Source: Puccinia triticina (Eukaryota > Basidiomycota > Pucciniomycetes > Pucciniales > Pucciniaceae). Taken from it: DNA of 64,000 bases. The position numbers and the translations under genes were made by a program. The DNA lies in contig NC_070561.1 in the NCBI RefSeq assembly GCF_026914185.1, forward strand, positions 3,410,001 through 3,474,000, given 5' to 3'. The notes below the pieces were generated by a model. It saw only the letters and a program-made list of their open reading frames with translations. It had not been told where the DNA came from and made no database searches. Of the stretch, positions 55,479 to 64,000 are shown piece after piece. The number at the start of each line of letters is the position of its first letter. The first letter of the stretch is position 1.

Positions 55479-58333
55479 TAGGGATGGCTATCGGGCGGGC
55501 TCGGGCCGCCCGCGGGCCAGCCCGCGTCGGGCCGGAAAATAATCGGGCGGGTCGGGCCGGGCCAATTTGCCTCAAAATGCCGCCCGGCCCAAACCCGTTT
55601 AGCTCGCGGGTCGGGCCGGGCCAGTTTGACTCAAAATGCCGCCCGGCCCAAACCCGTTTAGCTCGGGGCGGGCCACGGGCAGCCCGCGGGCTCCCCCCCA
55701 AAAAAAAGCAAACTTTGTATTTTCAAAAATTCAGCCTGCGGCAGGCTCTTGTGAGCCTATCAAACATCTTTGAATTTTTTTCAGGGGAGTAGCCCCTGCA
55801 TGATAGACAAAATAAAAGGAAATGATAAGAAAAAATATTCACTTGGCGGCTAGGTTGCCGGCTTTCATCCAGTCTTGGGTGCAAATCAAGGCCTCAACCG
55901 CTTCTTCGCTGAGGCGCATCCGATAATCGTCAAGAACCCGACCACCGGTAGAGAAGGCAGACTCAGATGCCACTGAGGTGATGGGAATCATTAGTAGTGT
56001 CCTGGCGAGCTCGGATAACGAAGGAAATCGGGAAGCGTTGAGTTTCCACCAGCCGAGTAGATCGAAGTCGGAATCTTCAGGGAGGATGAGGTTGCGCTCC
56101 TCAAGGTAAAGATCCAATTCAGCTGCTGGCGCGTTGGGTTGTGAGGAGTCCATACTCCCAGCCATGTACTCATGGAAGGCCGAAAGGTCGCGATTGACCG
56201 ACTTCTTCTTAGAGATGAGCTCGGGTTGGCTGCTGGTGGTATTTGGATTGGCCACCGGCGCTGGAACATACTGGTTCCACAGATCCAACAATGTCACGCA
56301 AACCTTTCCTAAGAACTCGCTGAGATCTTCACCAGCTGCAGAGTTCTGCTCGAGGCTGTAGCGGAGGAACCGCATCTTGTAACGGGGGTCAAGGACGAGG
56401 GCAATGGCAAGGAGTTCTTTCGCAGGCTCCCAGTATTTTTCGAATTTGCTCTTCATGGGTTTAATCATGTCGGCTAGGAGGGGCACCTCTGCACTCTCGT
56501 TGATTTGCTTTTGAATCGCCACCATCGAACGGTAAGCTTGGTTGATAGTTGGGTATTGAGTACCACTCAATAGAACAGTGGCTACAAGAAACACTCAGAA
56601 AGTCAGTGTAATGAAAAATAAGCCATGGATAAGCAGAAACATCAACTGACCTTGGGAAAAAGGTTCAAGGAATTTCTCCATGACACGGAGTTCCTCCCAC
56701 TGAAGCTCCAATGGGCATTCTTCGAACTTGTCGTCTTGAATCGCAAGCTCCTGGAAGGCCAACTTACAAGGCAAGGAGGACTCGATCATAATATAAGTCG
56801 AGTTCCACCGGGTGGGAACATCTTTCGCTGGACGTTTCATCTTGAGGTCAATTTCAACTGCCGTTAGGGCCTTTTCAAAGGCGTCCATGCGAGAAGGAGA
56901 TGCACGGATCCAGTGGACGCTAGAACGAAGTTGTTCGACGGCCATCCCAGCAAACTTGATCCCGTCCTTGACGACCAAGTTGATTATGTGCGCTAAGCAG
57001 CGCAAATGAAAGAAAGCCGAGGTAGCAGAGCCTGCAGTTGCTCTGCGATCGTCCACAAATCGCTTAAGTCGAACCATTGCCGCTGTGTTTTGTGTTGCAT
57101 TGTCGACAGTGATAAATTCCAGCTTGCCCACTACATTCCAATCTCGGATGATCTGGCTGAGGCGGTCGGAGATTGCTGGGCCGGAGTGTGGAGGTGGAAG
57201 TGGTCGGAAACTGAGTATCACCTTAACAAGGTGCCAGTTCTTGTCAACATAGTGGCCCGTGACCACCATGTAGCCAGTAAGATCAGACGCTGTCCACATG
57301 TTGGTTGTCAAGGCGATATGATTGGCTTGCTGGTCGATCTGGCGAATAAGAGCTGCCTTGCGCTCATGGAAAATTTTGATACAGTCACTTCGGAGTGTCT
57401 TTCGTCCCGGCATCACAAACTGGGGCTGAGCTTCCTTCATCAATCTGATGAACCCCTGGTGTTCAGCCATTGCGAAAGGATACTCGTGTTCGATTATCAT
57501 TTCGGCCAAACGTTCACGGATCTTTCCTTGATTGAAAATCCATACACCACCCCCGCTAGCAGCTCCAGTTGACGAGTTGAAATTGAGCAGGCCTTGTCGG
57601 GTCCCTACAACGCCGACTTTCTCGGAGATGCATTTCGTTGAGTGTCTTCGGAGGTGGTTAGTTCCAGCGGACAAGCCTCCTGTGAGTTTTGCATTGCAAT
57701 AATTGCACTGCGCCTTCTCCTTACCATCCGTTTCTGGTAAGATTCATGAATAATAAATATGTTAATAAGACGAAAAGTTAGCTGATAGCCGTGAGTGAAT
57801 GAATGGCTGAAGTAGGGATAAGCTAACCAATGATCTTCGCGAAGTGGTCCCAAACCCCACTCGTTAATTTTCTCTTCTTCAATTGTGATTCATCTGCTGA
57901 ATCGCCGACGCCATCGGTGGTGACTGCTGGAGTCTGACTACCAGGAGTGTTGGAAACAACGATATCGGGTTCCTCGCCGTTCGAACCTGGCATGACAACC
58001 GTATCGGATTGATCGATAATTGGATAGGATGTTGGTGGAGGATCGGGTTGAACGCTGGTGGAGTCGTGGTCTGGTGGGCCGGTCGGTAGTTGAACAAGAC
58101 TGCAACTAACTACCAACCGGCCCATATGATATCCACGATATGGTCACGATTGGGTCCCACCGGGGGAAGCCCGACGGGCGCCCGACGGGCTGCCCGGACC
58201 CGCCCGAAATCTCTCGCAGGTCTGGCGGGCCGGGCCGACTTTAAAAAAATCCCCCAAATGCCGGCCCGCGCCCGGCCCAAACCCGGGCGGGTTTGGGCGG
58301 CCTGTCGGCCGGCCCGCCCAATAGCCATGCCTA
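55479..58333 (-). mobile_element. hAT-2, complete 2855-bp element, TSD AGTCTATG
   Basis: AGTCTATG flanks it at 55471-55478 and 58334-58341. The ends TAGGGATGGCTATCGGGCGGG (left) and CCCGCCCAATAGCCATGCCTA (right) are inverted with two mismatches over 21 bp. Behind the left end a 59-bp GC-rich subterminal unit (GGTCGGGCCGGGCCA ... TTTAGCTCG) is repeated twice; the right end has similar GGCCGGGCCG blocks. The interior holds one uninterrupted transposase gene. Everything required in cis and trans appears present. Confidence 0.95.
55839..58125 (-). CDS. hAT-2 transposase, intact, three exons
   Basis: Exons 58125-57828, 57733-56651 and 56581-55839 sum to 2124 nt, 707 aa, with introns of 94 and 69 nt. 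Domains: BED zinc finger (VWDHFAKI ... CNYCNAKL ... HLRRHSTKC, about residues 90-135), RNase H-like core with MWTASDLTGYMVVTGHYVD, FITVDNATQNTAAM and LRCLAHIINLVVKDG, DVPTRWNSTYIM, and the C-terminal dimerisation region with ASESAFSTGGRVLDDYR (putative third acidic residue) and LICTQDW. No frame break. It binds the subterminal GC repeats and performs cut-and-paste transposition in relatives. The start may instead be the internal MPGSNGEE Met. Confidence 0.92.
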
Positions 58334-61300
58334 AGTCTATGCATACTCTCCTGCGCATTTGTGGTGTCAGGGAGATTGTCTTTGCCGTTTGCGGAGCTCG
58401 TGATCATGGCCTGTTTGGATGGGAAGAGCATAGCTTCAACATCAACCATTGTCCACCAATCTAACCATTGCTTTGTCTTTGGGAAAAGCCGCCGGAGCTC
58501 ATCGATCTTCTGCTCGTGAGTTGGCTTACCTTCCTCAGGTAACACCAAGAGATCTAGGCAGAGTTTTTGAAATTGAGCCTGAAAAGTAAGAACAAGTCGT
58601 CAGGACAGTTGCTCAACACTGTGCAGATTGAAAAAGACACTCAAAAATTACCTCTTGTTCGGGTGGGACAACGGCCCGATTCCGTTTCACACGTGTGACT
58701 TGAGCTCAAAAATGCTCGTGGCATCCCTTCAACTTCGCAAGGGCCTGTTGACGGTCGGTAACACCAAATACTTTCATGTAAGCCGATACAAATCCCTCCC
58801 TCTGAGCCAGAGAGAAATCGACCACTTGGCGGACAAGGGTCTCTCGATCAGAAACCGTAAAAGAGGGCCAAACAAACTGCTCAAAGAGCGTTGTAAAATG
58901 CGCCTGGTAATATTCGGCACTAAGACCTCGAATCCAGGAGAGTTGGACAGGGATCCAACGCGCAGTCTCCTCGCAGAACATTGAGGTAGACAGCAAGTAA
59001 CCCGTCTCAAAAAGCCGGTAAGTAACATCAGACAAGAGGCCCCCGCTGTATACCTTGTTGTTGTGATCGCGGGAGACTAATCGTTCCTCCATCCACTTGG
59101 TCTGAAACGTAAAGTGTTCGATCCCTGGCTTGAAAGATACAGAATTGATCATAAGACCAACACTAGAATCCAAGCATCAGCTGTGAGCAATCTGGAAAAT
59201 GGACTCGGGCTAGACTTACTAGTTCCATTGGAACATATCATGTAAGAACTTATCACCTAGCCCAGCGCCACCCTTGTCCGGGTTGATTCCAAGCTCAATG
59301 AGGATGAGCCGCCGGTGGTATCGCAGTCTATCACTGTTCACAAAAGCTTCATGGATTTTGGTGACACTTTCGAATGGGTTGAGAGGTGCAGTGGGCTTCC
59401 CTAGCTAAACAATACAAGGAAACTATCCATCAGGTTATGTTCTTCGAAGCTTTGGCAACAGCAGGGTTAGAATGAATCAAACAACTCACTTTGAGCTTGA
59501 AAGCACCTGCGCTGGGGTTCTTCTTCACTTTGTTTTTCAACTTTAGCTTTGAAAGGGGGTCCGGCTTCTTCGGAGATGGCCATGGGTGGTTGTGGGTGCC
59601 ATGGTGACGGAGAATGGCCCATCCAGTTAGCATGTTTTCATCGAATTGGATCAGTGTGTTCTTGCAGGATTGATGTCCAACTTGCCCAGGACACTTTCCG
59701 GCAGAGCCAGGGCATTTTGGATCACTATCAATCACTATTTCAGCGCCAAAAAGAAGTGTGCTGCTGAGAAAAGATGAAAAAAGACTGACACTGCCAAGTA
59801 ATCCTCAATTGCACCCTTGCCGGTTGGCGGAGATCCGACCCACTGGCAACCGGGCTGATTGCAGATCAAGGCGCCAAGACAATACATCCGCACACCTTTC
59901 CAGGATCTATCGGCTCGCCAATCAACACTGGTTGTCCTGGGGAATCCAACGAATCCGAAGTTGTGGACAGTCATCTCCGGAGTTTTCACAAAGATTGTCT
60001 TCCTGTTAGGATACAGTGGATATCCTTCGTCATCGAGCCTGCAGTCATGATCAATAAATGTCTCTTCGAGTCCGGAAGGGGCAAAAAAGATTTTCCTTCC
60101 GTTTATTGGCTCGTTGTTGGGGTCTAGGGGCTCGGATAAATCATTGTGAACACTGCTGCCGTCTGACATGTTGGCGATAAAGAAGGAGAAAGAGGGTGGG
60201 TAGCGAAATGAGCGAGACTATTGAACAGTAATCAGCCAACGGGCAAAACAGAGAAGCTGGGGGGAGAGAAGGCAAAAAAAGGACGTACATATATGTGGAC
60301 AGGAATCCAACGTGACCAAGGTGTTGAGGCGTGCAAAATTTGTGTATCATCGTGAATCGGTGTACTTTTCCGGGTGAATACAGCATTGTAAATCAAGGCT
60401 TGTAACCTGTCTCCCGTAAAAATAGATGTATGAGTTCAAATGTTGAAATTCCGAAGGTGGTGTCACAAGGTTTGTGAAACATCATGTGTAATATTAGGAA
60501 ACCCCTCTGTACACAGTATATTTACATTGCATGTATTACAATGTATAATTTACAATGGCCGAGACAAGTCCGAAAGCCCCGTAAAATTATGTATTACCCC
60601 ATAAATCCCATAAAATCCCAATGCATACCTTTCACAAGGATTATGTCTTGTGAAATAAGAATTGTAAAATTCTCGCACCCGCAAGGAAACCTCGCGCTGG
60701 GCTTGAGTCATCCGAATCCCTTTGGTCAACAAGCCCGGCCTGCTGTCGACGCCTTCAGTGAGCAACCCTGGCTGTGTCGCCAGTCTCTGTTAGTAAGTAC
60801 TGAGTAGTGCTGTCCTTGGTTGCTCAGGCTTCCATCGGGATGAGCCCGCCACGGACTATGGCCTGCATAATCCGAACCAGCTGTCCGGCGCTCTGGGTAA
60901 CCACTGGGATTTCGGACACTTGGAGCATCCCGAAACTAGTTACCCTCCGGCCACGGTCTTGGAGTATCCGGGAGAATCCTCCCGGCCGTCCATGTCTGAC
61001 GTCCGGCCTGACCCGGAATTCGATCCTATTTCTCATCCAAATTTTGCCCATTTGGAAGCTCAGCTGAACAGCGTGTCTCCCAATGCGAATCAAGCAAAGA
61101 CTTCTTCTCTGCTGGGACATTCCTCTCAAGCCGACCGACCTTCTGCTTTGACACGCTCTCAGAACAGCTCAAATCAGGCTGAGGACGATCAGAAAGATTC
61201 TCCGGAGGCTAAACAAAACCATTTTTTTAACCGTACGCTATTCTCAAATGCTGCTTCCTAGGGGAAAAATCGTGAACTTGTCACATCATTCCACGTATTT

Positions 61301-62232
61301 TTGGGAAACTGACCAGGTATTTCCAGTAGAAACCGTACAGCCTTGGGATTTCGGAACTGGAGTCGCACATCCCTCGCACGGAGATCCACCTGATCAGAAA
61401 TCTAGTCGTTGGAAGCGCAAGACAACCGATGTACGTCTAATGATCAGAATGATACAGTCATCCCAATTTTTATTATGTTCAGTCAGAAATGGTCTGAGAT
61501 GTCTTATGTGTGCATTTTCTACAATTTGTAGAAGCGAAGAGAGCAGAACAGAGCCAACCAGAAAGCCTTCCGAGAAAGACGCGATGTAAGCACCTTATTT
61601 GAACCTGTTGTTGATCCTCATTGGTCTCGGTCTATCGTCACGCAGGGTATCTTCTAACAGATCCTGCTTCTTGAAACTTCAGCTTTCGTCGGAACAGAAA
61701 GATAGGGATATATGCGACTTGGAAGAACGACTGAATCGGCACGAAATAACCGGGAGAGAGTACGCTCAGAATGTGATTCAATATTCTTTGGATTTGATCT
61801 GGTCAAGCAAGCTGCCAAGTGTTTTGACACTCTTTGGTAATGATGCGTTAAATCCATTACTTCGAGGTTAGACAGAGAGAAACGATAAGGGATTTGCAAG
61901 CACGATTGGCCTCGGTTGAGAACTGGCACTCGAATCGAAATTCCTCCCGGTTACCGGATTACTCGCGAGGTTATCTGCAGTATGGGACCTCCCTTGCTTC
62001 CACCAATCAGAGCTTACCGCTAGCAGAACATCTGGGATCGCCAGCTCGAAATCCACTCTTTGGGCCCGCAATCCCAGATGCCAACCATCAGTCCGCAGGG
62101 AACGCGCCCTTGCAATGGAATCCCTCAACGTCCTCCACCCACCTTCCCAACCGATCCTTTCTCCATCCCAATCCACCGGAAGGCAGCACCAAAAACTATC
62201 ATTCACATCAAAACCCACCAAGCCGCGGATGA

Positions 62233-62724
62233 ACTTGGATGTCCCTCCTGCTCAGGAATTGCATTCCTAAGATCATTTTTTATCATACGCATTTACCTAT
62301 TTTTATTTAACTTCCGAGCCAACCGTTAAATCTGACTTAATACTGTTTAGCCCCTTGGAGCTGATCATCTGGCCGAAGAGGAATGTCGAAGCAACGGAAA
62401 ATCTCGACTAGCAAAATCATTTTTAAGTGGTCTTTTTGTTTCTTTTTATATCTGGTCTACAGCTTCATCAAAGCGTGCATCATAGACAGCATACCATCCA
62501 AACTTACCCATCTACCATTGTTACCCGTATTTTTCTTCTCTCTTTATTTTAAGCGGAAGGGAATATGCTGGCATATCACCGCGGCCAAACAGGTCAATTG
62601 TAATACACATAATGATCTTTCCTAATACTCTGCCAATCCTGTTTGCCGGTTTATTTTAATTTTTGAGTTATGCACGCTTGCTCAAGGTAATGGGGAATCT
62701 TTAGATCCAAGGGGGAAGGAGTCT
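62233..62724. other. 3' flank of bZIP-B, AT-rich
   Basis: T-rich sequence after the stop codon, likely 3' UTR and intergenic DNA. No gene. Confidence 0.5.
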
Positions 62725-62868
62725 ATGCCCCTGGGGCGCTTCCAGCTCACGCGGCTCCCACAAGGAGCAACAAATTCAGTTGCTGTATGTCAGGCTCAGA
62801 TGGTCTGGATCCTTCAAGAAGAGATCCCTGATCATTCCAAAGTTTTCATTGACGATGGGGGCATTAAG
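62725..62868 (+). pseudogene. Ty3/gypsy reverse-transcriptase scrap
   Basis: One open frame of about 48 codons reads GRFQLTRLPQGATNSVAV, QMVWILQEEIPDHSKVFIDD, the region around the RT catalytic F-I-D-D in fungal gypsy elements. It starts and ends abruptly, with no other element sequence beside it. This is a different lineage from the 23.9-31.7 kb chromovirus, which has YLDD. Confidence 0.75.
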
Positions 62869-63100
62869 CACTACCAACATTATGTACTTTACATGCATGT
62901 ATAGCAGTTCAAAGTCATGGTATAGCAGTTTGACATATAGTGGTTGCATTTTTTTTAAAGTGATGCAGATTGTATTGTTGAATTGAAGAAGCAATTGAAT
63001 TTGTATAGTTTCAAATTTACATCTTCATGTCAAAATGCATCTTTGAAAATGGCCCATTAGCAGCATTTTCCCTCATCATTCGGAATAGAAGTAGCTTAGA

Positions 63101-63450
63101 GCATGCACATTGGGGTGGACAAGTTCTGTAACTGTGAATCACATGGTGCCCAAATGTTCTCCATTGAATAATCTTCCATAATAAATACTCTCCTCACTGA
63201 TTGTGGCATTACACACTGGTGCAAAACAGCAAAACCAGGTGAAAATCCCGCTGTTTAGGCTGCAAGCATGCACATTGGGGTGGAAAAATGCCGCATCTGT
63301 AAATTGAATGGTGCCCAAATGTTCTCCATTGAATATTATCCCATAATCAACACTCTCCTCACTGATTGTGGCATTACAAACTGGTGTAAAACAGCAAAAA
63401 CAGGTGAAAATCCCGCTATTTAGGCTGCAAGCATGCACATTGGTGTAGGA
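63101..63450. repeat. 165-bp tandem repeat, two units plus a third start
   Basis: Units begin GCATGCACATTGG at 63101, 63266 and 63431. The 165-bp period is divisible by three, and a 55-residue repeat (CNATISEES, NGEHLGT) is open on the minus strand. No known protein. Confidence 0.8.
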
Positions 63451-64000
63451 ATTTGAGATCTAAGACTTTATTGCAGCGTATACCAAAATGCTAATAGTAG
63501 TAGATAACTTCTGATTTTCTAGCCCGTACTACGGCTCAACAATTAGACACTTTTAAGAGAAACTTATAGGAGAGAAAGATAACAACAAGCCTCCACTTGG
63601 TTATCTTCGTGCTCCTCCTGAATCTTGGCGGTCTAAGATGAGCGGTGAAGTCGGTGCTAGAGTTGAGCAGGTAGGAATCGGTCAACAGAGAATTAAGGGA
63701 TTTTTTCGGGTTCGATGGCGGTTGGACTGATGTGGTTCTTCTCGAGTCTGAGGATTACAGCTAGCCCAGAAGAGCTTGCGACTTTGACCGCGAGCTCCGC
63801 AAGTTTGTGCCGCAGCGGCGAAAGTTTTGCGCAGCTGCAGAGGCCCGTGCGTGCGGACCGTGCTCGGGGAATCCCCGGGGAGCCTGCAGGTACATAGCGC
63901 CACCGATCCCCTGCCACCCACCCCCATCACTGCCGTCGCATCCACCGCCGTCGAATCCACCACCGCCGTCGAATCCACCACAGCCGCCAGACAGAATCAT
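63451..64000. other. Window end: gene-free with CCGCCGTCGAATCCACCA repeats
   Basis: No exon can be supported. 63920-63985 is a minisatellite based on CACCGCCGTCGAATC. An open frame on either strand across 63700-64000 may be an exon cut by the window edge. Confidence 0.4.

Larger units (their letters stand above)
53327..60169 (-). pseudogene. MULE transposase with WRKY/GCM1-type zinc finger
   Basis: Minus-strand exons: about 60169-59796, about 59763-59492, 59404-59220, 59162-58652, 58578-58334 joined across the hAT to 55470-55456, and 55385-53327. The N-terminus has Cys pairs (CNQPGCQW, KCPGSAGKCPGQ-like) and HGTHNHPWP, the H-x-H of WRKY-GCM1 fingers. The core has LLSDVTYRLFETGY (putative first Asp), RQVVDFSLAQREGF (second), GCHEHF and TTNAQESMHRLYYM (putative Glu). 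A CCKSCAS cluster and a basic PSGA-repeat tail follow. Defects: TGA at about 58706 just after CHEHF, where CGA would fit, plus the hAT. The first intron (~30 nt) is doubtful. Confidence 0.75.
52850..60680 (-). mobile_element. MULE-type DNA transposon, 10-bp TSD, in bZIP-B exon 1
   Basis: GCAAGGAAAC stands at 52840-52849 and 60681-60690. The element begins with a G run then TTGAATTTTGCGACC, and ends GAATTGTAAAATTCTCGCACCC. Both ends carry long, imperfect inverted regions of 250-400 bp studded with TTGTAAAATT / TTTACAAGG words. A 9-10-bp duplication with long TIRs fits MULEs. The single gene is on the minus strand. Without its hAT passenger the element is about 4.97 kb. Confidence 0.85.
52775..62232 (+). 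pseudogene. bZIP transcription factor B, paralog of A, split by a MULE
   Basis: Exons: 52775-52849 plus 60691-60757 (one exon split by the MULE), 60828-61232, 61327-61430, 61532-61585, 61683-61759, 61872-62232. Without the insertion and one TSD copy they total 1143 nt, 380 aa, in frame throughout. Basic region KRREQNRANQKAFRERRD (exon 4), zipper LSSEQKDRDICDLEERLNRH then RETIRDLQARLASVENW. Exons 4 and 5 are exactly 54 and 77 nt as in bZIP-A, and all five intron phases match. Both copies share QLSG..G.HWDF in exon 2. The last exon adds a Ser/Pro/Asn-rich tail absent from A. The insertion in exon 1 should abolish the full protein from this allele. Confidence 0.85.

Noticed and set aside
53327..60169. 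Reading the WRKY/GCM1-finger gene as a host transcription factor
   Set aside because: It lies between long terminal inverted repeats with a 10-bp target duplication and has transposase-like acidic motifs, so a MULE transposase is the better call.
1..64000. CRISPR arrays, tRNA or rRNA genes, prophage or plasmid origins
   Set aside because: None found. The repeats are TIRs, LTRs or minisatellites, and the genes have spliceosomal introns.

Overview
This is a eukaryotic, intron-bearing, transposon-saturated window, most consistent with a basidiomycete and probably a rust fungus (Pucciniales). The species call is inference. It rests on GT-AG introns of about 50-110 nt, moderate AT content, and a TE mix of tyrosine-recombinase (DIRS-like) elements, chromoviruses, copia elements, hAT, MULE with a WRKY/GCM1-type finger, Helitron and CACTA. 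No bacterial genes, rRNA, tRNA or CRISPR were seen.

Layout. 0-5 kb: a hairpin-rich tract, a rearranged inverted repeat and a multi-exon membrane-protein gene (about 3.1-4.8 kb). 5-8.5 kb: small TIR elements and GCGC-rich repeats. 8.6-10.9 kb: a broken copia gag abutting the last three exons of an unidentified gene. 11.5-15 kb: the 3' end of a minus-strand gene cut off by a train of interleaved TIR elements. 15-21.2 kb: a probable minus-strand membrane-protein gene, an array of GTCCAATGGAC hairpins, and a 5'-truncated copia polyprotein containing a 131-bp MITE. 21.3-36.6 kb: a DIRS-like (RT / RNase H / tyrosine recombinase) retroelement. A complete chromodomain Ty3/gypsy element (23925-31742, TSD GCAAC) sits in its gag region and a 1023-bp CACTA foldback element (33584-34606, TSD TGA) in its RNase H. 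The gypsy element is itself split by a gag-only LTR element (26592-28248, TSD ATAAA). 36.7-43.4 kb: a decayed hAT transposase gene split by another repeat. 44.4-48.7 kb: pieces of a Helitron-type Pif1 helicase split by MITEs, a minisatellite and a Helitron 3' terminus. 48.9-49.9 kb: a 5'-truncated TFIIH/CAK assembly factor MAT1 (TFB3) gene.

50.8-62.2 kb is the most informative part. Two paralogous bZIP transcription-factor genes face away from each other across about 0.6 kb. Their exon lengths and intron phases match. The minus copy (325 aa) looks intact. The plus copy (380 aa once the insertion is removed) is interrupted in exon 1 by a 7.8-kb MULE with a 10-bp TSD. That MULE is interrupted in its transposase gene, just after the putative catalytic-Glu motif, by a complete 2.86-kb hAT with an 8-bp TSD. 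The hAT has an uninterrupted three-exon transposase gene (707 aa) and looks like the youngest and most likely active element here. 62.2-64 kb: a gypsy RT scrap, a 165-bp tandem repeat and low-complexity sequence.

Insertion order can be read from the nesting. Several older elements carry nonsense codons or Asp-to-Asn / Glu-to-Lys changes at catalytic positions, as C-to-T decay would produce; the youngest hAT does not. All exon models were built by eye from splice signals and reading frame.
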